Below are positions 24,905 through 34,392 of a stretch of 51,639 bases of DNA, in pieces. The position numbers and the translations under genes are program-made. This stretch comes from Terriglobia bacterium. Lineage in GTDB: Bacteria > Acidobacteriota > Terriglobia > Acidiferrales > UBA7541. Positions within the stretch are counted from its first letter, which is position 1; each line of letters opens with the position of its first letter. The stretch spans positions 1-51,639 of the forward strand of contig JAIMAG010000016.1 in NCBI GenBank assembly GCA_023512135.1. The letters are read 5' to 3'. Below the pieces are notes generated by a model, which did no database searches, was not told where the DNA came from, and worked only from the letters and a program-made list of their open reading frames with translations.

Positions 24905-26761
24905 CTATTCGACGGTGACCGACTTGGCCAGGTTGCGCGGCTGATCCACATCGCAACCGCGGCGCACGGCGATGTGGTAGGCGAGCAGTTGCAGGGGCAC
25001 GACTTCCAGAATCGGCAGCAGCAGCTCGGGTGCCGGTGGGATTTCGATTACGTGATCGGAGGCTTCCCGGGCCAGCCGATCGCCTTCGGTGACCACCGAG
25101 ATGACGATGCCGTCACGCGATTTGACCTCCTTGATGTTGGAGACCGTCTTTTCGTAGCGGAGCAGGGAGGCCGGGTCGGCTTCATCCCGGGTGGCCAGCA
25201 CGACCACGGGCAGATTCTCGTCGATCAGAGCATTCGGGCCGTGTTTCATTTCGCCAGCGGGATAACCTTCCGCGTGGATGTAGGAGATTTCCTTCAGTTT
25301 CAGCGCGCCTTCCAGGGCAATCGGGTAATGGATGCCGCGGCCCAGATACAGGAAATCCGTGTGACGGAATAGCTGGCGAGCCAGGTCTTCGATTTCTTCG
25401 TCGCGCTGCAGAATGGACTCCAGCTTTTGCGGAAGCCGGGTCAGCTCGTGCAGCAGCGTACGGGCCTGTTCTTCCGTGCCGACGCCGCGGACGCGGGCCA
25501 GATAGAGTGCGACAAGCACCAGCGCGGTCAGTTGTGCGGTGAAGGCCTTGGTCGAAGCCACGCCGATCTCGGGACCGGCGTGGGTGTAGATCGTTCCGGA
25601 AGCTTCTCGAGTCATCATCGAGCCGACCACGTTACAGATGGCTAGGGTTTTCGAGCCCTTCTGCTTTGCCTCGCGCTGCGCCGCCAGCGTATCGGCCGTT
25701 TCGCCGGACTGGCTGATCAGAATCGTGAGGGTCTGTGGGCCCACGATCGGGTCGCGGTAGCGGAATTCGCTGCCGTAATCCACCTCGACGGGCACGCCCG
25801 CCAGGCGTTCGATCATGAATTTGCCGGCCAGGGCGGCGTGCCAGCTCGTACCGCAGGCGACGATTTTGATGTCGCGGAAATTGCGAAACTCTTCTTCGGT
25901 GATGTTCATCTCATCCAGGAAAATTCTGCCGCTTTCCAGGGAGATGCGGCCGAGCAGAGTGTCGCGCACCGCGCGCGGCTGCTCGAAAATTTCCTTCTGC
26001 ATGAAGTGTTTGAAGCCGCCCTTTTCGGCCAGGATGGGATCCCAGGTGATGTGCTGAACCGGGCGCTGGATTGCGCGTCCTTCGAAGTCGAGCAGGCGGA
26101 CGCCCTGGGGAGTAATCACGGCCAGGTCGCCATCCGCCAGGAAAAAAACATCGCGGGTGTGATAGAGCACGGCGGGGATATCGCTGGCGACGAAGTATTC
26201 GTCCTGTCCGAGGCCGATCACTGCCGGCGGGCCCATCCGCGCCGCCACGATTTTGTTCGGGTCGTGGGTGGAGAGAATGGCCAGCGCATAGACACCCCGA
26301 AGCTGCTGCACCGCGCGGCGCACCGCTTCTTCGAGTGGAATCCCGTTGGAGTACTTTTCGACCAGATGGGCGATGACTTCCGTGTCGGTTTCGGTGATGA
26401 AACGGTGTCCTTCTTCGCTGAGCTGTTTTTTCAGCTCCAGATAATTTTCGATAATACCGTTGTGGACGACGACGACGTTGCCGTGGCAGTCCCGGTGTGG
26501 ATGGGCGTTTTCTTCCGTGGGGCGGCCGTGGGTGGCCCAGCGCGTGTGGCCGATACCGTAGATGCCGTCAAGCGGCGACAGCCGGATGGTCTCTTCCAGG
26601 TTCCGCAGCTTGCCGGAGGCGCGCCGGATCTCGAGCTTGCCGTTCTGGGTGACGACGGCGATGCCTGCGGAATCGTAGCCGCGATACTCGAGCCGCTTCA
26701 GGCCGTCGAGAATCAGCGGCACCACTTTTTTCGGGCCGATGTAGCCGACAATCCCACACAT
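24905..26761 (-). CDS. glmS: Glutamine-fructose-6-phosphate aminotransferase (isomerising)
   Basis: A 618-residue enzyme making glucosamine-6-phosphate for peptidoglycan and lipopolysaccharide. MCGIVGYIG places the nucleophile Cys at position 2 after Met removal. The glutaminase domain covers about residues 1-235, followed by two SIS sugar-isomerase domains, and the C-terminus ends [21 protein letters not shown] precedes the ATG by seven bases. No glmS ribozyme is visible in the upstream gap. The product feeds the LPS pathway encoded later in the window. Confidence 0.97.
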   Translation of the reverse strand: MCGIVGYIGPKKVVPLILDGLKRLEYRGYDSAGIAVVTQNGKLEIRRASGKLRNLEETIRLSPLDGIYGIGHTRWATHGRPTEENAHPHRDCHGNVVVVHNGIIENYLELKKQLSEEGHRFITETDTEVIAHLVEKYSNGIPLEEAVRRAVQQLRGVYALAILSTHDPNKIVAARMGPPAVIGLGQDEYFVASDIPAVLYHTRDVFFLADGDLAVITPQGVRLLDFEGRAIQRPVQHITWDPILAEKGGFKHFMQKEIFEQPRAVRDTLLGRISLESGRIFLDEMNITEEEFRNFRDIKIVACGTSWHAALAGKFMIERLAGVPVEVDYGSEFRYRDPIVGPQTLTILISQSGETADTLAAQREAKQKGSKTLAICNVVGSMMTREASGTIYTHAGPEIGVASTKAFTAQLTALVLVALYLARVRGVGTEEQARTLLHELTRLPQKLESILQRDEEIEDLARQLFRHTDFLYLGRGIHYPIALEGALKLKEISYIHAEGYPAGEMKHGPNALIDENLPVVVLATRDEADPASLLRYEKTVSNIKEVKSRDGIVISVVTEGDRLAREASDHVIEIPPAPELLLPILEVVPLQLLAYHIAVRRGCDVDQPRNLAKSVTVE

Positions 26762-27092
26762 CGTGCAACCTTCCTTCCCGCGTTGCCGGACTGGATGCGA
26801 ACCACCGACTCGGATGCCTGTGGAGAACCAACCCGTGCCGCCCCTTCGGGCGCAGCGGCTGACCGGATCGGTGCACGCAACGGCTTCAGATTAGCACAAC
26901 TGGGCCCACCCTGTGGGCCGGTGTCGCGCAGGCTGTTTTGTCTGACTGCACACGCGGGCGCGCCTGCCCGACCCTCGAGGGGCTGCGCGCTGGCTCTTCT
27001 TTGAGTTGTTTTCGCCGGAGCTGTCCGGATTGCGTAATGCACCCGCCTGCACGGAGCGTCGGTGGACAACGGGTGCCTCGCGCGGCAACGGA
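26762..27092. other. 331-base gap between glmS and purS
   Basis: The longest gap in the window. It holds the strong glmS ribosome binding site at its left end, a possible extended -10 (TGCTAATCT, minus strand, near 26890) for glmS, and a perfect seven-base hairpin GGCCCAC/GTGGGCC with a three-base loop near 26907-26923. No T-run follows the hairpin on either strand. I see no tRNA, ribozyme, riboswitch or credible gene. Confidence 0.6.
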
Positions 27093-27335
27093 CTATTCGA
27101 GAATTTCGTAGCGGAATTCCTCGAGAACGGGATTGGCCAGCACGTCGCGGGCAATCCGTTCGATTTGCTTCTGGGCTTCCTCGCGGGAGGTGCCGTTCAG
27201 CTCGAGCACGAAAAACTTGCCCTGGCGGACATCGCGGACATTGTTGTAGCCGAGCGAGACGAGAGCATGCTGAATGGTCTGGCCCTGGGGGTCGAGCACG
27301 GTGGGCTTCAGCGTGACCCAGATGTGCGCTTTCAT
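27093..27335 (-). CDS. purS: Phosphoribosylformylglycinamidine synthase subunit PurS
   Basis: An 80-residue protein with the PurS pattern: an N-terminal strand (KAHIWVTLKPTVLDPQG), a central GYNNVRDVRQGKFF block, and a C-terminal VLANPVLEEFRYEI. PurS bridges PurL and PurQ in the purine pathway step that makes FGAM. PurQ and PurL usually adjoin it but are not in this window. There is no ribosome binding site; TGATATACT ends seven bases before the ATG, predicting a leaderless mRNA. Confidence 0.93.
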   Translation of the reverse strand: MKAHIWVTLKPTVLDPQGQTIQHALVSLGYNNVRDVRQGKFFVLELNGTSREEAQKQIERIARDVLANPVLEEFRYEILE

Positions 27336-27342
27336 CGCCGCC

Positions 27343-27351
27343 AGTATATCA
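27343..27351 (-). promoter_or_regulatory. Extended -10 promoter at purS
   Basis: TGATATACT (extended -10: TG, one base, TATACT) on the minus strand sits in the 26-base gap after the deaminase gene. Seven bases separate it from the purS ATG, so transcription should start at the start codon. Confidence 0.5.
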
Positions 27352-27361
27352 CGGCGACGGC

Positions 27362-28378
27362 TCAGCAGGCGGCGCGGAAGCGGCGGAGCATCGCCCGCCG
27401 TGCACGCTCCGGCAGGAATGCCGCGCGAAAACTCATCGCGGCCAGCCGACGCAGCTCCCCGACCGAAAGACCCAGGCGAGCCGCCTGTTCGTACTCCCGG
27501 ACCAGAGTGGTTTCGAACAGCGCCGGGTCGTCCGTGGCGAGCACGACGGGGATGCCGGCGCGGAAGAATTGTGGAAGCGGATGGTCGCGGAGTCCGGCCT
27601 TCCGGCGGCGAAGTTGCCGCGCCAGCGCGCCCGTGCGCAGGTTGCTGGTGGGGCAGAGCTCAAGTACGGTGCCGTGTTCGATGAGCAGCGCCTGAAGGTG
27701 CGGGTCACGCAGCGCGGCGATGCCATGACCGATGCGTTCACAGCCGAGGACTTCCACCGCTTCGCGCACAGCGCTCGGCGGGCCGATTTCGCCGGCGTGG
27801 ATCAGCCGGTGCAGGCCGTGGGCAGCGACGAACTCGTAGACGGGCTGCAGGGAGCGCGTGGGCAACGCCGTCTCGTCGCCCCCGACCCCGAAGGCCACCA
27901 CACCCTGCGAACCGAGTTGGACGGCCAGCCGGGCCACACGCCAGATGTGCGCGAGGCCGAACTGGCGAACGGCGTCGAACGACCAGGCCAGCCGCAGCCC
28001 GCGCCGCTCGGCCGGCCGGGCCGCCTCGCAGATGGCGGCAAAGTTCGCTTCCACATCCTGCTGGCGCCGGAGCATGACCCCGGCCGAGACGATCACTTCG
28101 GCGTAGATCACGTTCTGCGCCAGCAACTCTTCGGTGAGCCGCTGCGTGATCAGGGCGTAATCATCCGGCGTACGAAGCAGCGCGGTGACGCGCTTGAAGG
28201 CGTTCAGGAAACCACGAAAGCTGTGGTAGCGGTACAGCGCAGCCACTGTCTCTGCATCCATGGGCTGGCGATGGCGTGCGGCCAGCTCGCACAATGTGGC
28301 TGGACGAATCGAACCTTCCAGGTGCAGATGGAGCTCGGCTTTCGGCCAGCGCGCGATGCGTTGGGCCAGCGTGGTCAT
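27362..28378 (-). CDS. Adenosine deaminase-family protein
   Basis: A 338-residue TIM-barrel deaminase. Zinc ligands and active-site residues are visible in ELHLHLEGS, HAGE, ERIGHGI, CPTSNLRTG and TDDPALF. It would deaminate adenosine or a related 6-aminopurine. Some members of this branch are aminodeoxyfutalosine deaminases of the futalosine menaquinone route, which fits a bacterium that encodes a polyprenyl synthase, but I cannot separate the two from sequence alone. It follows the permease gene by 42 bases on the same strand. Confidence 0.88.
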   Translation of the reverse strand: MTTLAQRIARWPKAELHLHLEGSIRPATLCELAARHRQPMDAETVAALYRYHSFRGFLNAFKRVTALLRTPDDYALITQRLTEELLAQNVIYAEVIVSAGVMLRRQQDVEANFAAICEAARPAERRGLRLAWSFDAVRQFGLAHIWRVARLAVQLGSQGVVAFGVGGDETALPTRSLQPVYEFVAAHGLHRLIHAGEIGPPSAVREAVEVLGCERIGHGIAALRDPHLQALLIEHGTVLELCPTSNLRTGALARQLRRRKAGLRDHPLPQFFRAGIPVVLATDDPALFETTLVREYEQAARLGLSVGELRRLAAMSFRAAFLPERARRAMLRRFRAAC

Positions 28379-28420
28379 CAGCTCTGGCGACGTGGCCGCC
28401 GGTTGCGCACGGTCGCGCCC

Positions 28421-29932
28421 TCAGTTTGCGCCGGCGGTCATCCGGAGATGGCTGCGGTGCCGACTGTAGAGGAAATAGATGGCCAGGCCAATGGCCAGCC
28501 AGACGAACAGCCGCAGCCAGTTTTCCACGGGCAGGCCCATCATCAGGAACAGGCACGACCCCACGGAAAGCGGTGCGAAGATCCAGACGAGGGGCACCCG
28601 AAAGCCGCGCGGCCGGTCCGGTTGTGTGCGACGCAGAATGAGCACAGCAATCGAAACGAGCACAAAGGCGAACAGCGTGCCGATGCTGGACAGGTCGGCC
28701 AGCGTGCCGATGTCCAGCACACCGGCCGGGATGCCTACCACAAAACCGGCGACCCAGGTGGAGATGTGCGGAGTGCGGAAGCGCGGATGCACGCGGGAGA
28801 ACGACCGAGGCAGCAGCCCGTCGCGCGACATGGCGTACCAGATACGCGTCTGGCCGTATTGATAGACCAGCAGTGAGCTGATCATGCCGGTCAGTGCGCC
28901 GATGGTGACCACGCGCTGCAGATCGTGCAGCCCGAGTGCCGCCAGCGCGTTGGCCACCGGCGCCGCGTCGCCGACCATCTCGTCCCAGCGACGAATGCCG
29001 GTCAGCACGACGGCCACCGAGACGTACAGAATCGCACAGATCAGTAGCGTGAAAATAATGCCCAGCGGTAGATCGCGTTTCGGATTGCGGGTTTCCTCAG
29101 CGGCGGTGGAAACGGAATCGAAACCGATGTAAGTGAAAAACACAATCGCGCCACCGGTCAGCACGCCCTGCCAGCCATTCGGCATAAAGGGCCGCCAGTT
29201 CGTCGGCTGGATGTATTCGGCGGCGGCAAACACAAAGATCAAAATCGCGCCCACCTTGACGAGCACCATGAAGGTGTTGGCCCCGGCCGATTCCCGCACG
29301 CCCCAGACCAGCAGCACCGTCAGCAGCATCACGATGACGAACCCCGGCAGGTTGAAATGCAGCGCCCAACCCGTGGCCGGTGTGTAGGCTGGGTTGATCA
29401 GCGCGGCCGGCACGTGGATCCCGAAACTCTGCAGCAGGCTGTTCAGATAGGCGGAGAAGCCCACCGCGACCGCCATGTTCGAGACGGCGTATTCCAGAAT
29501 CAAGTCCCAGCCGATGATCCAGGCGACCAGCTCGCCCAAGGTGGCGTACGTGTACGTGTAGGCACTGCCGGCAATGGGGATCATCGAAGCCAGTTCGGCA
29601 TAGCACAGCGCCGCAAATCCGCAGACAATCGCGACGAGCAGGAAGGAAAGTGCAATGGCGGGACCGGCGCCGGGCCGGCCGCTCACCCCGACGGCGTCGG
29701 AGCCGTGCAACAGCACGTCGAGCAGCGGCGCTTTCAGGATCGAAGGATACAGCACCTGCTCGCCGGCAGCGGCCGTGCCCGTCAGGATGAAGATACCGGT
29801 GCCAATCACGGCTCCGATGCCGAGCGCGGTCAGGCTCCACACGCCCAGAGTTTTCTTCAGCCGCCGCTCCGGTGCTTCCGCTTCCGCAAGCAGCTGGTCG
29901 ATATTTTTTGTCCGGAAAAGTTGCGATGCCAC
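28421..29932 (-). CDS. APC-family amino acid permease (cationic amino acid transporter type)
   Basis: A 503-residue inner-membrane transporter with about 12-14 membrane helices. GIGAVIGTGIFILTG is the first-helix unwound substrate-binding segment of APC transporters, and the GRPGAGPAIALSF insertion after helix 2 is typical of the CAT/YhdG branch. PIAGSAYTYTYATLGE is also characteristic. It likely imports a cationic or neutral amino acid. The GTG at 29932 has GAGGGGG four bases upstream. Confidence 0.9.
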   Translation of the reverse strand: MASQLFRTKNIDQLLAEAEAPERRLKKTLGVWSLTALGIGAVIGTGIFILTGTAAAGEQVLYPSILKAPLLDVLLHGSDAVGVSGRPGAGPAIALSFLLVAIVCGFAALCYAELASMIPIAGSAYTYTYATLGELVAWIIGWDLILEYAVSNMAVAVGFSAYLNSLLQSFGIHVPAALINPAYTPATGWALHFNLPGFVIVMLLTVLLVWGVRESAGANTFMVLVKVGAILIFVFAAAEYIQPTNWRPFMPNGWQGVLTGGAIVFFTYIGFDSVSTAAEETRNPKRDLPLGIIFTLLICAILYVSVAVVLTGIRRWDEMVGDAAPVANALAALGLHDLQRVVTIGALTGMISSLLVYQYGQTRIWYAMSRDGLLPRSFSRVHPRFRTPHISTWVAGFVVGIPAGVLDIGTLADLSSIGTLFAFVLVSIAVLILRRTQPDRPRGFRVPLVWIFAPLSVGSCLFLMMGLPVENWLRLFVWLAIGLAIYFLYSRHRSHLRMTAGAN

Positions 29933-30032
29933 GCTACCCCCTCGGAACGGCCCGGTGCCACCTGCTGCGATGCAAAATCGGCCAAACTCTATCCTGTACG
30001 TGGCAGACGGCGCAACCCGAATTCACGCGCGG

Positions 30033-32231
30033 TTAAGCCCGTTCGAGCTGGGCGTAGCGTTCGACGAGCTTTTTGGTTCCGTAGTCGAGGAAGTGGACAG
30101 TGATTTTTCTGTCTTCCCCTTCGTCTTCGATGGCGATGATGGTACCGATGCCGTAGCTGGGGTGGCGCACACGCAATCCGATCAGGCTCGAGCCGGCCGT
30201 GCGGCGCGGGCCGCTCACCGTGCGGCCACGTTCCGAGCGTCGTGCGCGGCGCAGCACGGCATACTCGTCCAGCTCCGGGTCCGATCCGTAGCGGCGTGTC
30301 TCGCCAGCTTCGGCGATTGAACCAGCGGCGGTTTCCAGCAGCGCCGGAGGAATTTCGCGCAGGAAGCGAGAGGGGACGGTAGCTTGCCAGCCCGAGCTGC
30401 CGTAACCGCGCCGGTAGGTTGCGCAGGTCAACGTGAGCGTCTGCCGCGCACGGGTCATACCCACGTAGCAAAGCCGGCGCTCCTCTTCCAGACCTTCTTC
30501 GGAGTCGGTCGAGCGGGCGTGAGGAAACAGGCCTTCTTCCAGGCCCACCAGGAAGACATGATCGAACTCCAGCCCCTTCGCGGCATGCAGAGTCATCAGA
30601 GAAATCGGGGCTTCGGGATCGTATTCGTCCGCGTCGCTCATCAGCGCGACGTGGTCCAGGAACGCTTCCAGTGTTTCGCCGCGTTCGGTAGCCTCGGCCA
30701 GTGCATTCACCAGTTCGCGGAGGTTTTCGGCCCGGGAACGATCATCCGGCGTGCGCTGCTGCTCGAGCACATCTACGTAACCGCTGCGGTCGAGTACCTG
30801 GCGAAGGAGCTCGGCTGGAGGCAGGGTCGTGAACTCTGCGCGCAGCTCTTCGAGCAGAGCACGAAAACCGGCCAGCGCGGCGTTCGGGCGGCTGCCGGCA
30901 GTGCCATCGCTCAGGGCGACGACGGCGTCCCAGAGCGAGCCGCCCTGCTCCGCGGCCTGCTGCCGGAGCCGCTGCAGGGTTCCCGCGCCGATGCCACGCG
31001 GCGGCGTGTTGATGATGCGCAGCAGCGCCACATCGTCGGCGGGATTCATGACCAGTCGGAGATAGGCGAGCGCATCGCGAATTTCGGCGCGGCGGAAAAA
31101 GCTGAAACCACCCACGACGCGGTAGCGCAGGCCGCGCTGCCGCAGCGCCTCTTCCAGGGCGCGTGATTGCGCGTTCGTTCGATACAGTACCGCGACGCTG
31201 GACTGCGGGCTGGTTTCCGCCAGCCGGGCAATTTCGTTCGCGACAAATTCCGCCTCTGCCGCAGCATCTTCCGCCTGGTAGAAGCGAAGCGGTTGGCCAC
31301 CGGCGCGCGTGGCCACCAGAGATTTCCCCAGCCGCTGGTGATTGTGGGCGACCACCGCCGCTGCAGCGTCGAGGATGGTCTGGGTGGAACGATAGTTTTC
31401 TTCCAGCCGGATGACGCGCGCACCGGGAAAATCATGGGCGAAGTTCAGGATGTTGCGCACGGTGGCGCCTCGCCAGCTATAGATGGCCTGGTCTTCGTCG
31501 CCGACGACGCAGAGGTTGCGGTGCGAGGCCGCGAGTCGCACCAGCAGCTCGTACTGCGGCCGGTTCGTGTCCTGGTATTCATCCACGTGGATGTAGCGGA
31601 AACGCTGCTGCCAGCGTGTGCGGACTTCGTCATGGGCGTCGAGTAGTTCCAGGGCCCGGAGCAGCAAATCGTCAAAATCGAGTGCGCCGGCCTGACGCAG
31701 AATCTGCTGATAACGGGCAAAGAGGCGTGCCAGGTTGCGCTCCCGGCCGTCGCGGGCGGCCTGCTCGAGCTGCTCGGGTGTGCCGAGGTGGTTTTTGGCG
31801 TGGCTGATTTGGGCGAGCACGCTGCGTGGAGGATACTCGCGTTCGTCCAGCCCAAGTGCTTCCAGCGCCAGCCGGACGGCGCTCAACTGATCGTCTTCGT
31901 CATAGATGGGGAAATCGGAGCGCAGGTTAAGCTGCGGGGCATGCCGCCGCAACAGGCGCGCGCAGAATGCGTGAAAGGTGCTCACCCAGGGCTCACCCGA
32001 ACTGCACGGCGCCAGCCGCAGGATGCGTTCGCGCATCTCGTCAGCGGCTTTGTTGGTGAACGTGACGGCCAGAATCGCTTCCGGCGGCACGCCCTGCTCG
32101 ATCAGCCAGGCGACGCGATAGGTGATCACGCGCGTTTTGCCGCTACCGGCACCGGCCAGCACCAGCACGGGGCCCTCGGTGGTCAGCACCGCCTCCCGCT
32201 GTGCCGGGTTCAGCTCCTCAAGCAGCGCCAT
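30033..32231 (-). CDS. pcrA: ATP-dependent DNA helicase PcrA/UvrD
   Basis: A 732-residue superfamily 1A helicase acting in nucleotide excision repair, replication restart and removal of RecA. LNPAQREAV is the Q motif, AGAGSGKT Walker A, DEYQDTN Walker B, QAIYSWRGA motif III and LMTLHAAKGLEF motif V. The C-terminal 50 residues (RHPSYGIGTI) form the Tudor-like domain that in PcrA contacts RNA polymerase. The ATG at 32231 is preferred to 32240, where GAGG would abut the start. TAGAAT at 32257-32262 may be its -10. Confidence 0.95.
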   Translation of the reverse strand: MALLEELNPAQREAVLTTEGPVLVLAGAGSGKTRVITYRVAWLIEQGVPPEAILAVTFTNKAADEMRERILRLAPCSSGEPWVSTFHAFCARLLRRHAPQLNLRSDFPIYDEDDQLSAVRLALEALGLDEREYPPRSVLAQISHAKNHLGTPEQLEQAARDGRERNLARLFARYQQILRQAGALDFDDLLLRALELLDAHDEVRTRWQQRFRYIHVDEYQDTNRPQYELLVRLAASHRNLCVVGDEDQAIYSWRGATVRNILNFAHDFPGARVIRLEENYRSTQTILDAAAAVVAHNHQRLGKSLVATRAGGQPLRFYQAEDAAAEAEFVANEIARLAETSPQSSVAVLYRTNAQSRALEEALRQRGLRYRVVGGFSFFRRAEIRDALAYLRLVMNPADDVALLRIINTPPRGIGAGTLQRLRQQAAEQGGSLWDAVVALSDGTAGSRPNAALAGFRALLEELRAEFTTLPPAELLRQVLDRSGYVDVLEQQRTPDDRSRAENLRELVNALAEATERGETLEAFLDHVALMSDADEYDPEAPISLMTLHAAKGLEFDHVFLVGLEEGLFPHARSTDSEEGLEEERRLCYVGMTRARQTLTLTCATYRRGYGSSGWQATVPSRFLREIPPALLETAAGSIAEAGETRRYGSDPELDEYAVLRRARRSERGRTVSGPRRTAGSSLIGLRVRHPSYGIGTIIAIEDEGEDRKITVHFLDYGTKKLVERYAQLERA

Positions 32232-32336
32232 CGTGCGCATCCTCAGTTCGTGCCGGATTCTAGCCGAGCGTTCTGGTTCCAGCAAACCGCGCCGAGCCCC
32301 GCTCGCGCACCCCACCACCTCGACCGGGGCGGTGTT

Positions 32337-32981
32337 TCAGGCCCCGGGCCGGCCAAGGTGCACCTCGAAGAACATCAGCGGGCGGCCGTCGCGGAGAAAG
32401 TACAATTCCGGGAAGTACAGGCTGGCCCGTTCGAGCAGGTGGAAACGCCCCTGCAGGTCGAAGAAAAGAAAACCCTGCGCGGTGGCACCGGGCGGGATGA
32501 TGTCCATCTCCAGCCACAGCGATTGCAGCAGGCGTTCCATCTCCTCCCAGTCTTTGCCCCGCGGCGAGGTCGGAATGCGGCCGGGAACGGGGAACGGGCG
32601 ACGCTGCGTCTCCGGGCGCTTCTGCAGCAGCGCGAGCGCAGTTTCTTCCAGACTCAGCGGCGCCAGTCGCTGCCGGGGACCTTCGCCGAGGTCGAGCACC
32701 AAACGAATCTGGTCGAGTGCGACGCGCACCGGCTGAGTATTTTCGTTGCGAATGACAACTTCGATGGCCAGCAGACCGACCTGATGGGGATGCTTTTTGC
32801 CGAAGCGTTCGCGAGAGCGCTGGGCATCGGTGTAGGGATCGGCGGTAACGGTGACGCCCTGGTGGGAGTCCCGCGCGGGTGCACTGCTCTGTTGCATCAT
32901 GCTGAAGCCGACGAGGCCCAGCAGGCCGATGGTGACGTGTGCGCTTGCTGCCATGCGCACACTCAGATGCCGATACCGCAT
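32337..32981 (-). CDS. Exported or anchored protein of unknown function
   Basis: I do not recognise this 214-residue protein. Residues 11-28 form an uncleaved anchor or signal. The remainder looks like a compact beta-rich domain with LLAIEVVIRNENTQPVRVALDQIRL, a pattern seen in Ig-like or DUF4352-like extracellular domains. There is no lipobox. It is divergent from the LPS operon across 79 bases and lies 105 bases before pcrA on the same strand. No function is proposed. Confidence 0.72.
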   Translation of the reverse strand: MRYRHLSVRMAASAHVTIGLLGLVGFSMMQQSSAPARDSHQGVTVTADPYTDAQRSRERFGKKHPHQVGLLAIEVVIRNENTQPVRVALDQIRLVLDLGEGPRQRLAPLSLEETALALLQKRPETQRRPFPVPGRIPTSPRGKDWEEMERLLQSLWLEMDIIPPGATAQGFLFFDLQGRFHLLERASLYFPELYFLRDGRPLMFFEVHLGRPGA

Positions 32982-33015
32982 ACGGGTTGCCCGTGCCTGT
33001 CGCGCAGGACACCTC

Positions 33016-33021
33016 TATAAT
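33016..33021 (+). promoter_or_regulatory. -10 box for the LPS core operon
   Basis: A perfect TATAAT lies 39 bases before the waaA ATG. The best -35 (GTGCCT, 17 bases upstream) is poor; TTGCCC is better but 23 bases away. This suggests an activator or a non-standard promoter. Confidence 0.45.
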
Positions 33022-33027
33022 ACCCGA

Positions 33028-33054
33028 GGCCCGGGACACAACGGCCCGGGACAC
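33028..33054 (+). repeat. 12-base direct repeat in the waaA leader
   Basis: GGCCCGGGACAC occurs at 33028-33039 and again at 33043-33054, a spacing of 15 bases, starting at the predicted transcription start and ending six bases before the waaA ATG. Each copy includes the palindrome CCCGGG. The placement would suit a repressor or an RNA-binding regulator. Confidence 0.5.
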
Positions 33055-33060
33055 CAGCGG

Positions 33061-34392
33061 ATGCATTTTTTCTACAGCCTGCTCACTGCCGCCGCGCTGA
33101 CGCTGCTTGCGCCCTACTTTCTGGTTCGAGGATTGCGCGAGGGCAAGTATCTGCACAGCCTGCGCGAACGCTTCGGTTTTCTGCCCCGCGCGCTCGGCAC
33201 AGACTCCACGCAGCCGCGCAAAACAATCTGGTTGCACGCGGTTTCCGTCGGAGAGCTGCTGGCTGGGTTGCCGCTGGCGCGAGCCCTGGGGGAACAGTAT
33301 GCCGACCATCGCCTGCTGATTTCCACCACCACGCGCACCGCGCAGGAGCTCGCCCGGCAGCGCTGCACGTTTGCCGATGGAATTTTCTATTTTCCGCTGG
33401 ACTGGGCTTGGGTCGTGCGGCGCGTGTTCGACGCTCTGCGCCCGAACCTGGTCGTCATTCTGGAGACGGAGCTCTGGCCGAATTTTCTCCGGCAGGCGCG
33501 GCGGGCTGCCGTGCCGGTGGTGTTCGTGAACGGGCGGATTTCGGAACGCTCGTTGACGCGCGCGTTGCGACTGGCGCGCTGGTGCCCGCCGCTGCGCACA
33601 TTCTACCGGCGCGTGCTGGAGGAGGGCACACTCTACCTGATGCAGAGCGAAGCCGATGCGGAACGGCTGCGCCGGCTGGGCGCTCCCGGCGAGCGCGTGC
33701 ACGTGGCCGGAAATCTGAAATTCGATTTCGAGCCGCCTCCGCCGCCGGCATTTGTCGTATGGCTCGAGCAACAGCTCGCCCGGCAGCCCGGGCGTCCGCT
33801 GCTGGTGGCAGGCAGCGTGGTGGCCGGAGAAGAAGAAGCGGTGCTGGAAGCCTTCGAACAGGTGCGCCGGCAGTGGCCGCAGGCCCTGCTGGTCCTGGCA
33901 CCGCGCAAACCGGAACGATTTGCTATTGCCGCAGAACTGGCGGTGCACCGCGGACACGTGGTGCGGCGCCGCAGCCAGCTCGGCGCCGCCGCCGCGCTCG
34001 ACCATGCCGCCGACGTACTGTTGCTCGATTCGATGGGCGAACTGGCAGCGCTCTATCGCCTGGCCGACGCCGTTTTCATCGGCGGCTCGCTGGTGCCCGC
34101 CGGCGGACACAACCTTCTGGAGCCGGCCTGGTTCGGGCGGGTGCCCATCTTTGGTCCGCACATGAATAATTTTCGGGCCGTGGCCGATGCGTTCTTGCAG
34201 GCGGGGGCCGCGCTGTGCGTACGCGACGCAGCACAGCTCGGACGCGTGTGGACGGAATTGCTAGCTGATCGTGCTCGGCGCGAGCGACTCGGCCAGGCCG
34301 CGCGCGCATTGCTGGAGCAGAACCGTGGTGCAACGATGCGGGCACTGAAAGCCATCACGGATATCTTGGCCGTGCAGGCGGTGCGGCGATGA
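33061..34392 (+). CDS. waaA: 3-deoxy-D-manno-octulosonic acid (Kdo) transferase
   Basis: A 443-residue inner-membrane glycosyltransferase that adds Kdo from CMP-Kdo to lipid IVA. The N-terminal 20 residues form the membrane anchor. Family blocks are HAVSVGEL, ETELWPN, VNGRISERS, GNLKFD and GGSLVPAGGHNLLEPA. It opens an eight-gene operon in which every adjacent pair overlaps; its stop overlaps the lpxK ATG as ATGA. Whether it adds one or more Kdo residues cannot be told from sequence. Confidence 0.95.
   Translation: MHFFYSLLTAAALTLLAPYFLVRGLREGKYLHSLRERFGFLPRALGTDSTQPRKTIWLHAVSVGELLAGLPLARALGEQYADHRLLISTTTRTAQELARQRCTFADGIFYFPLDWAWVVRRVFDALRPNLVVILETELWPNFLRQARRAAVPVVFVNGRISERSLTRALRLARWCPPLRTFYRRVLEEGTLYLMQSEADAERLRRLGAPGERVHVAGNLKFDFEPPPPPAFVVWLEQQLARQPGRPLLVAGSVVAGEEEAVLEAFEQVRRQWPQALLVLAPRKPERFAIAAELAVHRGHVVRRRSQLGAAAALDHAADVLLLDSMGELAALYRLADAVFIGGSLVPAGGHNLLEPAWFGRVPIFGPHMNNFRAVADAFLQAGAALCVRDAAQLGRVWTELLADRARRERLGQAARALLEQNRGATMRALKAITDILAVQAVRR

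Noticed and set aside
26904-26926. Perfect GGCCCAC/GTGGGCC hairpin as terminator of purS
   Set aside because: No T-rich stretch follows on the minus strand, so an intrinsic terminator is not supported.
26762-27092. A glmS ribozyme upstream of glmS
   Set aside because: I could not find the ribozyme core or its stems; the leader only shows a strong ribosome binding site and a possible promoter.
27569-28876. A 435-codon plus-strand open frame
   Set aside because: Antisense to the deaminase and permease genes; no motif and a composition typical of shadows.
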